Shown in pieces: positions 11,001-25,659 of a stretch of DNA of 64,000 nt; the stretch's first letter is position 1, and every line of letters starts with the position of its first letter. Location: the NCBI RefSeq assembly GCF_037325665.1, contig NC_090246.1, forward strand, positions 36,207,232 through 36,271,231, read 5' to 3'. The position numbers and the translations under genes are program-made. Source of the DNA: Littorina saxatilis (Eukaryota > Mollusca > Gastropoda > Littorinimorpha > Littorinidae). The notes beneath the pieces were generated by a model that worked only from the letters and a program-made list of their open reading frames with translations, did not search any database and was not told the origin of the DNA.

Positions 11001-14000
11001 ACTCACTCAAAAAACCTTGCCAAAAACCTGGACCGCTGCCAAAGAATCAGGGCGGTCCCAGTGGGAAAGAAAATCTAACCCACTCAAAAGCCCTTGCCAG
11101 GGCTGGCCCACTGCCAACAGGCAGTGAGGGAACCAAGGAAAGTCCTGATTGACAGCCGAGAAGTATCTCAGGCAAAGCGAAAGAGACAACCTCAGAGATC
11201 CAGAAAGCTGTGCTCAGCACTTCTTCCAATCTCCTAGCCGTAAAAAACAGCACAGGAATAGACCCAAGCCTTGGATTAATAACCCTGGCGAGCCAAGGGA
11301 AAGACAAGCTTCCCCCCCCCCCCCCCCTTTTTATTGGAAGGAAATGCTAATGTCCTGAGAAGATCCGTGCGTAAGGTTGTCCCCTCAACTGAGAAGGACG
11401 AACCCCCGCGGTGACCTTAAGACAACCATGCCAAAGTCTGCAAACCTTGGGATGTAGTAAAGCCCAAAAGGCTTGTGAGAAAGAAGTCAGCTCAAAATAA
11501 GAGTGACCAATCCCCACGAAAGAGCGAGAGAGAGACATCCAAGCACTAAGTACCAGAGTCCACCTCGAAGAGAAAACTCACAAATAGAAGGTCGCCAGTC
11601 ATCCCCTACCAGTCCCTGCGAACGCAGGGAGAGAGGTAGCACCCGACAGCAGCCACTTACGACTGTGCGTAAGCTACCGGAAGTGAGGACCCACGGTGGT
11701 CAAAAACCGATGTGACTGGCAACCATAAACAAAATGGCTAAAAGCCAGAATGTTCCCAAAACAGTCTGCTTGAAGGTAATCGAGAGTGAATCAAAAACCG
11801 AAAGCAGAAAACCAAGACTGGTAAACGTAAACCGTGAAGCCAGCCAGCCATAAGACTCCCGAAACCAGAGTTCTCAGGGAAAAAACAGGCAGTTAACTTC
11901 CTAGCCAAATCAAGAGCCTACCTGAGTTTGGCCAGAAACCCAGAGCGCGTCTGTCCCTGTCTGAAGACAGAGTCCAACGCGGAGACAAACGGACAACCGC
12001 CCTAGACAAAGTTGCCTTTTGTAGCCGGGCGACTGTAAGGAAACCCGACCCAACGGACGTCATCCGGACTCGCCTCATACTAAGATGAGGAAGAAGAGAG
12101 GAAAGGCCCAAGACTGAAGTCACAGGAACCGAACCTTAACTAAACCTCTGCCCGAAGGAGAAGAGTAGCCAAAACCTGAGAGAGAGGAGGAAAGCCACAA
12201 AGAACTACTCCTCAAACATCCATTGTCCAAGACAATGCCCCCTCAGGAAAACCTGAATGTTACTTCCGAGGCCAACTCAAGTGAACCTTAAGTTTGGACG
12301 AAACACCAGAACGCGTCTGATCACTAGAGAAAGACAGAGTCCGACTCGATGAAAGACAACAAGGACCAAAGTCCGAACGTTTGTGGCCAAACAGGGGTAA
12401 CCTGAAGCCAGAGAACCCCACAAGCCACAAGAAACGGGAAGGCAACAACCACCATCGCCGCAACGTGGAATGGCTGTTGCCCGGCCAAGGCTGCCTATTG
12501 GCTGCCAGCTTAGCTTAACCAGAGGAATGAGCATGCTTCTGCTAAGCATGTTTCTGAGTATGCTAGCCCTACCTTCCTTCAACCTTTGTAAAGCAGTCAG
12601 AGACCTGGTGATCTCTACTCGACTGAATCTCTACTGCAGGCAAAGTTTAAGCGACTCTCTTTGACTGTTCAGGGAACTGAGAACGCGAAAGAAACGAGTC
12701 CCTCCGACACCCGCCGTACGAGCGTAGAGAAGGAAGGGCAGCCTCATCTGCTCCATGCTCACCCTAGCAAGGGCTGGCCAACAGAGTAGAGAAAGGAGGC
12801 AAGTTCCAAAGGCTGAATAAGCAAGAAGGAACAAAAGGTGAAGCCCGTGTAGCCGAAGCCAGCCAAGGCTGAGCATGTTCCGGAACTGAACCATAGCAGA
12901 AACAGCGGCAGAACCAAAACACTAGAGATACCACCTTCGGGAGGAGATGGCCTAGCCAAAACCTGCAAACCGTGGTACCTACAAAAGGTGACTAAGGAAC
13001 CGGAAGTAGAAAAAACATCCTATCTTCACGGAACGGAAGTCCGACATCGACAACAAAGTCAACCAACAAGGAAGCCACCAATGTCGATGCACCCAAGGGA
13101 AATCCTGAGCCGAAGCATGAGCTGCGACGGAAATCCAGAACGTGTTCGATTGCTGACTAAAGACTGAGAACCAGAATAGCTCAGCTACGAACGCAAACCG
13201 AAGTCACAGTTGCTGGTGGTAAACTGATGAATGAGATGACCGGAAACCGGAAAACCATCCAACCGGAAAAAGACCTGACTTATCCCCCTACTGACGGTCG
13301 TGAATAGGGGAAACGTCCAGGGCCACCCGAACTGACTAGGCAGTAAACGCAACACCCAACAGGTAAAGTGAAGACTGCCCCGGCTGAGGCTAAAAGCCTA
13401 AATGCCCGTAGGCCAGCCGCTGTTCCTCACCCACCGACCTCCGAAGGAGTGTCAGGAAGAGGAGAAGTGTATCCGAACAGAGCCGGAAATGCAGCAGACA
13501 AAACCGCAAAAAACGGAAGCGAAAGATGCATAGAGTAGACTGAGGCCGGAAGCCCGAACGCCCGTAGGCCAGTCCTCTGTCAACTCCAGTCAAAACCGCA
13601 ACGTGTACTTGAAATGGAGGACTTATGCTTCCAGTAAAACCGGAAACACCACGCCGACAACGGCTGCCGCACTGGTGAAACACAAATGCCCACGACGGAA
13701 CAAGAGTGAGACAGACCAGAAGAGGACTGGGGCCGGAACCCGAACGCCCGTAGGCCAGTCCTCGATCAACCCCAGACAAGCCACTACGTGCGCTTGTGAT
13801 GGAGAACCTATGCTTCCAGACAGGAAGTGTAGGAGGCCGAAGCCCCGCCCGGGAAAACCTTCGACGTGACCTCTGCCGCAGCTTAGAGGACAGCGTTAAG
13901 CCCTTTTCCCAATAACCAGCACGTGTGGAATCGCTGACGACAGACTGAATGTCCGACACAACCGGCGAAAAAACCGAAGTCCACGTACTGGTGGAAGGCC

Positions 14001-17000
14001 GGTGAAACGGCATAACCGGAAAACCGGAAATCCGTCCCCCCCGACGTCGTCCTAACTCATGCCTCGACCAGGCTAAGAGAGAGAAGACGGCAAGTCTGCA
14101 GCCGCAGGCACCGGAACGGCAGTCGACGCGACAACCGAAGGTTGAAACGCTGACTACATCGGCCAGAGCTGAGACACCACCTGCCCGAAGGGCTGGCGTT
14201 GCTCCTCAGCTACCGACATCCGGGAGGAAGTGGAAGCGAAAGGAGCAGTAAATCCGGGTGGAGCCGGAAAGCACCAGACGAGACCGCGAAAAGCGGAAGC
14301 GCCGAATGCGAGGACGGAGGCCGGAAGCCCGAATGCCCTAAAAGGCAACGTCCGGTCAACCCCGGAAACGACCACAGCGGGTGCGTACGTCAGAGGACCT
14401 ATGCTTCCAGCGAGTGCCGGAAGCGCAGAGCCAGAAACGGCTACCGCCATTGCTCCGCCACACAATGGTCTTCGAGGAAGCCAGGGTGTGACTGAACAGA
14501 GGACGAATGCCCGGGGGGCAACGTCCGGTCAACCCCGGAAACGACCACAGCGGGTGCGTACGTCAGAGGACCTATGCTTCCAGCGAGTGCCGGAAGCGCA
14601 GCGCCGGAAACGGCTACCGCCACTGCTCCGCCACACAATGGTCTTCGAGGAAACCAGGGTGCGACTGAACAGAGGACGAATGCCCGGGGGGCAACGTCCG
14701 GTCAACCCCGGAAACGACCACAGCGGGTGCGCACATCGGGGGACCTGGTCAACCCCGGAAACGACCACAGCGGGTGCGTACATCGGGGGACCTATGCTTC
14801 CGGCGAGTGCCGGAAGCGCAGCAGTCGGAAACGGCTAGACAACTCCGGAAACGACCCCAGCGGGTGCGTACGTCGGAGAAGTAGCCGGAACCAACTGCCG
14901 CCATTGCTCAGCCACACAATGGTCTTCAGTGAAGCCAGGGTGCGACTGAACAGGGGTTTGCGGGTCGTGAACCCGCCGAAAAGAGCTGTGTCCCAGCAGG
15001 GACTGTCCGACGGCCTCACGAGGGCCTGTGGACCAGCTCGACTTACTTGAATCGCCAACCACAGCGGTAGAAGACGAAGAAGCAAAACATCCGCCCTAGA
15101 CAACGTCTCGGCCGGAAGCGTCAAAGAAGCCAACAAGGTGACGTCGCCCACAGACAGCGGGACCAACGGAAGACGCAGGCTTGGAACGCGAAAAATTTCT
15201 TCACAAAGATAAAGCAGACACCTGCAACACCTGATCTGCTAACGGCAGAGAAGGCGAGGAGAAGAAACAGGACGTACAACAGTATATGACTGCCCCACAA
15301 AGTGTTTGTTCGAGGCAGAAAGAGTAACGAACAAAACATAACAAACATGTTAAATCCGAAACCACGACCAGTCCTACGGACTGGTAGATACCTGCTAAAG
15401 CCTAGCCAAGTAAACCACTGTCAGCAACGCTGATACACAAAATGGCGGCCAAGCGATAAGTTACTGGACAAAATTTAGAAGTCCAAAACGGACGAAAATT
15501 AAGCAATAACAAAAATTCCTGTCAAAGTAATGACGAAATATGAAATGGCTTACCAACTAACAAAGCAGAAGGCAAAAACGCAGGTAAAGTAAGGAGAACC
15601 TCACCATAACATAGGCCTAGCCACATAAATAAGCTGTCAGGAAAGCTGAGCAACCGAAAGTGGCGGCCACAAGATAAGTTACTGAAACGCATTTAGGAGT
15701 CCAAACGGACAAAAAGTCAGCAACTATAGATAAATTCCTGTCAAACCAAAGACAAGAAGGAACAAGCTTACCAACTAAACAAAGCAGCAAGCAAGTAAGA
15801 AGGTAAAATTACGTTTACCTCCAAAATACATCGGCCTAGCCACAAAAATCTGTCAACTCATGCTGACAACAAAAATGGCGGCCAACAGTAGTCACTGAAA
15901 TATCACAGGTCCAAACACGGACGAAAATCAGCAACTACAACAAATTTCCTGTCAAAATAATGACCAAAATGGAAAGAGCTCACCAACTACGAAGCAGGAG
16001 GCAAGATAGACGGTAACGTGGCCGGTGGGTGTCAAAACAACACCAAACAGCGCAGCCACAGGGGAGCCCAAAAATCAACAACCTGCTCCCTCGAAAGCTG
16101 TAAGGTCGAATGATATGAACCACGTGTTCAGTAGCAGTAGTGACATGGCATGCACGATGGGAGGTAACTCCCCGGGTGTATGGTCATTACCATGGCTACG
16201 TTTACACTTTTTGTGGTTGGGGTTGCTTCCCTTAGACGGTTAGCCTTTTCAGAACCTAGCATCTCCGATTGTGTCAATGCTACATGTGATTCGGAGTAGG
16301 AATATGTAATTTAATTAATCTTTAAGAAGAGCATCCTCCAACCCCAAAAGCCACAACAATCTGAATCACTGATTTCAGTAAGTCATGCTTCACTCGAGCT
16401 ATTGGAAGGTTGTTCTGTACAATGGTTGATAATGATATGGCTAAACTCGAAGCATTATGTCCAAAAAGAAAAAGAAAATTGTAACAAAACAGAAACATTT
16501 AAAAAAAAAAAAAAGATACCATGCTGACAGAGAATCCATTATATGAAGCGCACTGCAAAAATAATGACAATGAATCAAAGCTGTAACTGCAATCAATCAA
16601 CAACTGTTTATTAAAAAAACTTATGCTATAAAATTTAAGACAGTTGTTCACAAACTTTAAAGCGACAAAAGTCTGCTCAGCTTAATTTTAAATTAAGCAA
16701 CTTCACGTACCTTTCTTCTTCTTAGGCATTTTTTGAAGAACGGCTTTTCTTTGCTGAAAAGAAAGAAAACTGCCGCGTTAGCAAACACGAGTTAAACTTA
16801 AAATCCAAACGCACAAGTGCACAAAACGGCATGCACACACACAAAAATGCACACACACACACACTATTATGCATGCCAGATCAACAGTGATTAGTGCATG
16901 ACAGCTATCCCCCAAGGAACTATAAATAACCCACAAACTCTTTTTTGTCAAACCCATAACCATCTGCACTAACACATCAAAACCACACATTCCAACAACA

Positions 17001-20000
17001 TAAAATGAACATGAACTGTACCCACTCAATCCAAGAATATTAACTCCTTTGCACTATTTTTGTCCTTTTCCTACCACGCTGAAAGTCCACAAAATGGGGC
17101 ACTGGCCTTTGGCTAGTACTTCTTATAATTTACTAGCCAGGGAGCAAATTTTACTCGCCAAACCAACCATTTATTTCAGCAACTTTACTCGCATTTGACG
17201 ACTAGATTTAACATTTCTATTCGCCATTTACATGTTTCTACTCGCCATGGCGAGTAAAATACTCACCACCCTTAAGGCCTGCATACCGAATTCATATTTA
17301 TTTTAAAACTCTTTCCTACTATTTTCCCATATATATATTCAGTTGACATTCATAAAAACATAAACTTTGTACTTTTACCTGTTCGCATCTTGTTCACATT
17401 TAGTACAAGAACAAGTCCTAACCATTAGTTTTTTGTTCACATCTAGTTTAGCTCACTGCCATCACTCATATTCAACCTCTCTTCTTCTTTGCCACTTGTA
17501 CCTTTTCTGTCTTTAGGGCGTTAGTGCCTGCCAACCACTCGTTGCTAGGTTCAGCGCTGTGTGCAGAGGAAGCCTGCTCTGTCGCCGAAGCAGTCGCAGT
17601 TTTGGCGCTGGCTGTTTTGGTTCCCTGTAAAGCTTCCTCTGCCTTGGCTACAAATTCTTTGAAGATCTGAAACAAACGTCAGGTGTTGATAATGATATTG
17701 TCACTCTTTTGCTTCACATACAAAAATTAGGCAATAGCCCAAAAGACGAATTCCGAAAATAACTCTGTTGAGCTTGTATGGGTTGTGAAACTGAAAGAGT
17801 GAATACCCTTGTTTTAACCCGGACAAACATTTGAGGGGCCAATCACTAGCGAGGGGTGTGTTGGACAGGAGCACGTGTGAATTTATTTGTCAGAGAAAAA
17901 GCAAGGGTATTCACTCTTTTTCAACCTATACAAACCTAACGGGGCGATTTTAAAAAATCGTCTATTTAGCACCGTGTGAGGTTCCCAGTCCCACTGAGTG
18001 AATCTCAAAACGGTCGCTCTTCTTTTAGTATGTGACATCACTTCCATGAGATTAATTCATGACTATGCCAAAAAAGAAGAAGAAGAAGAAGAAGAAAACA
18101 CAGGAAATATCTTTCCTCCCCAAATGGGGTGGAGATAGGGTGAGGTGGGGTGGCGATTGGGTGCATTTGTAGGTTTTCCACACACACAAAAATGATGTTC
18201 AGACATTCAACAGAATCTCTCTTGCAATGCACTACGCAAAGCTACACCACTATCAGTGTATCACCATTCCAAATTCTTATCTCAGCTAAGCCAATGAATT
18301 TTAAGAGAGTTCACATGCACCATTTCTCCATTCAATTCAGCCACCTAAACACATTACATGGCCACACCTTTTTTCCTACAGCCACCTGAGCCAATTACAC
18401 AACCAAGTCTCATATCAATAGAAAATATCAGCTGAAAAGAAATGGCCGCAGAACCCCCTGTAGTTTGATATCTTTCATGAACTGTGCTGAGTACACAAAA
18501 GATGAGCAAACAAACAATATCCTTGAAGTGATCCCAATTTTATGTGATACATTCCACTTATCTACATGTACCACACTGCAAGTGAAGCCTTGAGATCATT
18601 CACACAAGGAATGAAGTCTGAGTGGACATTTCCTTTTTCCCGCATTCTTATGTAAAACATCTACCACACTGCAAGTGAAGCCTGGAAGACCATTGTCCAG
18701 TCAATCTAAGCATCAATGCTGTATCAAATGCTTTGCTACAGAACTTGAGCCTGCCGCGAACTTCCTTTACTTTTTTTTAAGCACCAACATCTTCAAGCAC
18801 TGTAAAACAGCAAGGAACGTACCTCCTCCCGCTTACCTCTGCAGTGTATTGAAATTTAACCTGGTAAAATTTTAAGTTGTATTTAGTGTTTAACATCGTT
18901 TTCAACCACGAAGGTTATATCGCGACGGGGAAAGGGGGGGGAGATGGGATAGAGCCACTTGTTAATTGTTTTTTGTTCACAAAAGCACTAATCAAAAAAT
19001 TGCTCCAGAGGCTTGCAACGTAGTACAATATATTACCTTACTGGGAGAATGCAAGTTTCCAGTACAAAGGACTTAACATTTCTTACATACAGTCATACTG
19101 CTTGACTAAAATCTTTACAAACATCGACTATATTCTATACAAGAAACACTTAACAAGGGTAAAAGGAGAAACAGAATCCGTTAGTCGCCTCTTACGACAT
19201 GCTGGGGAGCATCGGGTAAATTCTTCCCCCTAACCCACGGGGGTATTTTCCACATCTCGCTAAGTCACTACACACTTGAGGTCATAGAAATTAGTGTACT
19301 GTGTACTTCAGGAAGCTTGCGCCTTCAGTTCTGCAAGACTTGTATTGTTATCATTGTTCTCAACATATGTAGTGCTTATCTGCCAACTTCCTTGTCATTG
19401 TTGTCCACTATGCTGTGGTTAACTCTGTTTTCACCATCATTTTTGTACAGCTGATTTCATTAACACTGCTCATAAACAGGCATGGGAATTGTCCGTGAAA
19501 TCGCGGTTTTCCGCAAAAAGGAACTTACGTTTCAGCGAAAATAAAAAATTGTCCGCGGCAAAAAAAAGGTAAATTAAATTACATGGGTGAAACCTAGGAA
19601 AATCAAATTGACTGAAATTTATTTGAGGCAGGGGTCCAGGGGCCGCCCAGGTCCTGGCGGGGTATGGGGCAGGGCCCCATTAGGGAGTCCAGGGGGGCAA
19701 CGCCCCCCGGCCGAATACGAATTTTTGCATTATTCATTGTGATTTTGTGGCCTTTCCTGGCAAAAAAATACACTATCATGCAGGTCAAAAAAATACCTTC
19801 AGATTCTAATGATATGGTAAAAAGGGTAAACAAAATCAAAACAATTCACAGAAGTAATAATTTTTGTGTGTATCCTTTCACACTTGCATCTTCCAACACA
19901 ACGACACAATTGATAACAATTAACATTGACAACAGCCATACTACATGAAATAGAAAGTGAACAACTGAACAACTGAAATAAAAGTTCGAAATATTTAATT

Positions 20001-23000
20001 ATAAGAAGCAAACATTGCCACAGGCATTGAAATAAATGATGAAACAGAATGTCACACATGCAAACAGCATGATGTAGCACTGCACAAAGTAGCAACTAAG
20101 CAGTAGCACTGCACAAATTAAGTAGCAACTAAGCAGTAGCATCTCTTATACAGTGGAACCCCTCTCTAAGACCCCCCTCTCTAAGGACTACCCCGCCACA
20201 ACGACCCTTTTTTTTAACCGATGTGTTTCCTTATATAGTTGTCACCAGTGTAGCGACCACCCCGCTCTAACGTCTAAGGACCGACCTAACAGCTTGTGCA
20301 AAGACTTTGTCAGACAAAGCCAAGACTCTCAGTCAGCGTTTAACGGTCTCTTTTAAGCAAAGGCACTAAACCGCTGAGAGGTGTGATGGTTGGGTGGGCT
20401 GAGTAAACATCACAAACCAATCATCGAGATCAAAGGCAGGTCCATTGTGATAGCTGGGTGCCCTTCTTCCCAAGGATCATTGACCCAGTTTTAGCTAGAG
20501 AGGTGGTTCCCCTTTCATATCTGAGAGAGGAAACACTTCCTGCACACGGGTCAGTGACCGAGTTTAACCTATGGGAAGTTTAACCTATGGCCCGGTCTCT
20601 TTGATGTCTTGAGAGGAAACTTGGCCAGGGTACTGAGATCTGAGGGTAGTACATGCACCAGAACTGGTGGACACCATGGACAATGTCAAACATGAAATCG
20701 AAGCAGTTTGCTTGAGGAAACGGTCATCAACAACTGAAACTTCTCTGTTTTCTTTTTTTAAGAAAATCTGAGGTGACTTTCTTTGTGGCCCCCTGACCCC
20801 GCCCCTTCCCTCTGTAAGGACCCCCCTCCATAAGGACCGATTTTTGTCAACATTTTCAAGGTCGCTAGAGAGGGGTTCCACTGTAGTGCAACGTTCTCAA
20901 GGAAAAGCACTTGAGTTTCAAGCACCAAACTTATCACACACAGTTTTAGTTTCATGAACTCCAAACAGTCCCATCGCCATTTGTTGGCTAGACCAGCATC
21001 AATAAGATCTGTCCGTGCGTTTTCCGTCAAAACCGGCATCTTTGTCGCAGAAATCGTGTCACCACTTCGTAATGCCTGCCAAAACGCGAGAGAACTTATT
21101 TTTTTATCGTGATGCAGAGCGAATCCGAAAGCAAAGAAACCTCGCCTACAGGGTTTACCGCGAGCACGGGCAAAAGCACTTCCGGTTCACTATAGCAGTT
21201 CGAAAACGCGTTCCGCAAGTAGTTTCGGGGTTTTTTTCTCAATTTTTTTTGGTTTAAATTGCGGATTGACGGAATTTCCGTCAGACTTATTTTCAGATTG
21301 ACGGATTTCAGTCAATTGACGGGCTAGTTTCACCCATGAAATTATACTATTGTCTCAGTATCCATTATTTGCTTACATGAGAACTATCAAATTATTGGTC
21401 TAAAATTTGTTTTCCTTCCGGGGGGTTTTGCCCCCCTGGTCCCCCCAACGGGGCTCTGCCCCTGTACCCCGCCGGGGCCTAGGCGGCCCCTGGACCTCGG
21501 CCTATTTTCAGAGTTATTTCTATTTTGGAATTTTCCATGCCTGCATAAGACTGGCTATACCCGTAATGTCAACCCTAATACAGTGTTTCACAATGCTAAA
21601 GATCCTCTGCGAAGGTGGGTGTTGATTACTAAACACATACACACAAAATATCTCACACCTGGTTATTAACAGCTATTGTGTTTTCAGCGTAGCAATAGGG
21701 CCCGATATTTAGACGAGACAAGTATAATGCCGACGAGTCGAAGACGAGTCGCATTATACTTGTTCGAGTCTAAATATCGGACCCTATTGCTACGATGAAA
21801 ACACAATAGCGTTTATATAGCTATTCTGACATTAAATTCTGTGTTAAAATCATGTTTTTGTCAGCAACAAGGACCAGAATGGTCCATGTCGTTGATTGCA
21901 GACGACGGTTCCCTTTCTGCATGAAGCCACGGAAATAACCGAACATTGAAAAACCCACGGACATGTATTACGGAGAAAACTCAAGATAACCGGATGCTTA
22001 GCATTACGTCAATATCTTAGGAATCATATGACGTTATGATGTATCATGCTTGCCTACGTAGATTGTATGTTCGAAAGTCTGACTTCTGTTGGGAATTCGC
22101 GTGGTGAAGACTGCGGTAAATCTGTAGATGATAAGAGAACAAGGATTGTCTCAGAAGAAACGACGAAATGTTTCAGACCGGTAACTTCATTTCAACATTG
22201 CACTACACAATGGACGTTCTATGTGACAGGAGAGTTTGCTGATTTTGTGTTAAACATTGGTGATTGGAGAGATCGTCTGCAAAAATCAGAGATAGGTCGC
22301 TTCAGATTGCAGCTTCTGGAAATTTGCAAGGTTTGCTGCCAGTTAAAGAACTGGATTTTACACGTAATGTATGTCATGTACAGTAAGCAACAACAAAAAC
22401 ACACACAAAGCAAATTGCATCGTCTGTCGACTAGCCACAGACACAAGCCTGGCGAGGTATGCGTGTACTTTATACACGTGGAAGAAACCGGAACCATGCG
22501 TCTTTGTTATTGCCGATATCGTTTGGATATCGGCAAAAATGGCCAACTTTCGTAGCGTTATGCTTTGATGATCGGAAAAGGGATGTGTGAGACCATCCAA
22601 TCACAGCCCCCGAATCCCCCCACGTGTCCATCAGAATAGCTATATGAATGCATATAATGCATGCACGTTCACATCATTGTTTCTGCCTACATCAATACCT
22701 GAACATGTGTTACATTTTCAGTTCAAAGGCAATGCAATGTCAAGACATCATATGGAGAGGCAGGCAGTGGTCAATCAATCAATCAATATGAGGCTTATAT
22801 CGCGCGTATTCCGTGGGTACAGTTCGAAGCGCAGGGATTTATTTTTTTATTTTTATTTTATGCAATTTATATTGCGCACATATTCAAGGCGCAGGGATTT
22901 ATTCATCATCATGCCGTGTGAGATGGATTTTTTTTACACAATACATCACGCATTCACATCGGCCAGCAGATCGCAGCCATTTTGGCGCATATCCTACTTT

Positions 23001-25592
23001 TCACGGCCTATTATTCCAAGTCACACGGGTATTTTGGTGGACATTTTTATCTATGCCAATACAATTTTGCCAGGAAAGACCCTTTTGTCAATCGTGGGAT
23101 CTTTAACGTGCACACCCCAATGTAGTGTACACGAAGGGACCTCGGTTTTTCGTCTCATCCGAAAGACTAGCACTTGAACCCAAATTGGTGACACAAATCT
23201 GACAGATTTAGCATCACAGTATGTGGTCTCTTACACAGCCTGACAAACACAAATTGAACCCAATAAACCCTATCCTATATTTCAAGCTCTCAAAAACTTC
23301 AAAGCATTGCAAAGCATTTGGTAGGGCTTTCTCGCGTGAGCTGCAAAGGCTGATGATCGTAGTTCTCGCGACTTTCAAAGCATAACAAAGAGCATGTCTT
23401 GCGGATATCTCGCGAAAGCTGCTTAAATGTCAAAAAGGTTTATACATCCCCTACACACATCCCAATCACCTTTGATAACTTTGTTACAAAACGAAGAAAT
23501 GGAATCGGGGTGGAGGTATATGAAAAGGACTAAGACCTTCTGACTTATTTCTGAAACTGTAAGTAGCAATTTTAATCGATACACATGCTATCAATTAAGG
23601 GTCTTTTACTGAAAAGTTGAACAGGAGAATGCTAAGAACTGCACAACAGGAACAGTGAAAGAAAACAAGAAATGTATCTTGCACACGAAGGTTTGTAGAA
23701 ATGCAGGTTGTTTGGCACCATGAAGTGATAAACAAGAAGCAACTGATGCTTTCAAGGCTTGTGATTACATTAAATGTATCTACTTTTCCTCGTCAATAAG
23801 ACAGATTCAACATCAAGCTAAATAGAGATGTCCAGAGTGATGTAACCATACCCTGGCTTCACGTGAAAAAAGTTGCAAACTTCCTTTGGACTCTTTTCTG
23901 CCTCATTTATCTCCAAGCCAGCTGCTCAGATTTGAATACCCAAAAAATGGGAGCTGTCTCTTTATCAGGATACTATGTTTTATTCTGCTAAAAAAAAATT
24001 TTTAAATGTCACTTGCTTGTCATAATGTCAAAACTGTATGACAGAAACTACATGCACAATTAACAGAAAGTACAAGATGCCTAATACTCTCGAATGAAGG
24101 TTTGTAAAAAATCAAGTCTCCTGTAAGAACCATAACACTATCTGTTGGTATGCAGCTATACTACACAAACTTTCCTTCTAGCCATTTTCCTTGATCACAA
24201 ATACCTTCACTGAGTTTCCATAAATGACAGCTGACGCACAAAATCGACATCGATAATTTTTATCTGCGACATACTGAACCACACACGACAACAATTACGT
24301 AAGCATGTGACTTTTAAAAGGAAACACAAAACTGAAAGTAGGAAACGATTGGTACTTTTATCGTCTTCACAATCCTTCGACCGTCTCCGCATATTTTCTC
24401 CGGATTATCCGTTTTCCTCAGAAACCTAGAGGCTAACAAAATTGAGGACAAATCCGCAGGTCCTAAAAACTTGCAGCACGGAACTAGTAACTATCCCTTC
24501 GGCGAGCGAACTTCCCCGCGCCATTAATTTACACCATTTCCACAGTTTTGGTTCATCGGTTCAAGCAGCTTTCGTGCAAACAAAACGGTGACTTTTGTCA
24601 AGCTTCACTGTTTTAGACGGCCGCTGGTGTAAGAATGGTCACAAATATGAATACTTACGGGTTAATAGTTTCGCTTATGCTGCATTTGTACAGAATAGAA
24701 AGTCCCCGCGTGAACACCTCAGAACTTGTGCTTACCGCTGAACTATGGCCGCCGCAGGCTAAAAATAGACGCAAAGGGTATTCCCCTTTCATGGTTCCCA
24801 ATCGACGTGCCCATCCCATATCTCTTTGAAAACGAGACAGAATGAGATATATATACTAACAAACGGAGTATAATGTCTGTCTAATTTTGCATCTCTGAGA
24901 GAAAAGCAACTAACAACTGCAAGAGCATTCTCTCCTTTTTCACAGAGAAAACGTTCGGCGAGAGATTTATTTCTCAGAGTCAACTTTGTGTGCAGACTCT
25001 CCTCGGTGTCCGAACACCCCCGTGTGTACACGCAAGCACAAGACCAAGTGCGCACAAAAAAGATCCTGTAATCCATGTCAGAGTTCGGTGGGTTAAAGAA
25101 ACACGACAATACCCGTGCTTCCTCCGAAAGCGGCGTATGGCTGCCTAAATGGCGGGGTAAAAACGGTCGGCTACCAGTAAGTTCGTCACACGGTAGATTC
25201 GTCACCTATGACGAAGTTACTGGCAGGGGTGGGCGGGTGTTTATGCTAAAGAGCTTATGCTTTCAGATGTTTGATTTGTGGGAGAGATTCAAGATTCACA
25301 TTTTTTAGAGAGAGAGAGAGAGAGACGGACGTACATACACCCACATCCATGACACGCACGCACACACACGACACACACACGTACACACGGCGCACTGACA
25401 AACACTCACACACACCATCGCACATACACACACACTCACTAAAACACACACGTACACACGCACAAACACTCACACACACCATCGCACACACACACACACT
25501 CACTAACACACACACACACACGACTTCAACCTCACTGTCAAGGAGGCAGAGAAACTCAATGTGAGCAGAGGGAGGGGTGGAAGGAGGTGCAT

Positions 25593-25659
<67 letters not shown>

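Larger units (their letters stand above)
10932..16310. mobile_element. Non-autonomous TTAA element, 5.4 kb, with perfect 32-bp inverted ends
   Basis: The first 32 bases (starting ATTACATATTCCTACTCCG) and the last 32 are exact reverse complements, and TTAA lies at 10928-10931 and 16311-16314. TTAA targets point to the piggyBac or Kolobok type; the terminal bases do not decide which. The interior is more GC-rich than the flanks and has no open frame resembling a transposase. The longer open frames (for example 13390-14013 minus, 14230-14838 plus) are repetitive in composition and look non-coding. It occupies most of one intron of the ZC3H7-like gene. Confidence 0.85.

Noticed and set aside
13390-14838. 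Long open frames on both strands in the 10932-16310 element (207, 202 and 158 residues)
   Set aside because: They follow tandem repeats and biased base composition, overlap on both strands, and show no motif of a transposase or other protein.
22046-22555. A 169-residue gene
   Set aside because: No start context, splice signals or family motifs; it lies between inverted ends of a DNA element. Kept only as a note.
25271-25564. His/Thr-rich open frames
   Set aside because: Translations of (CA)n and (GA)n microsatellites.
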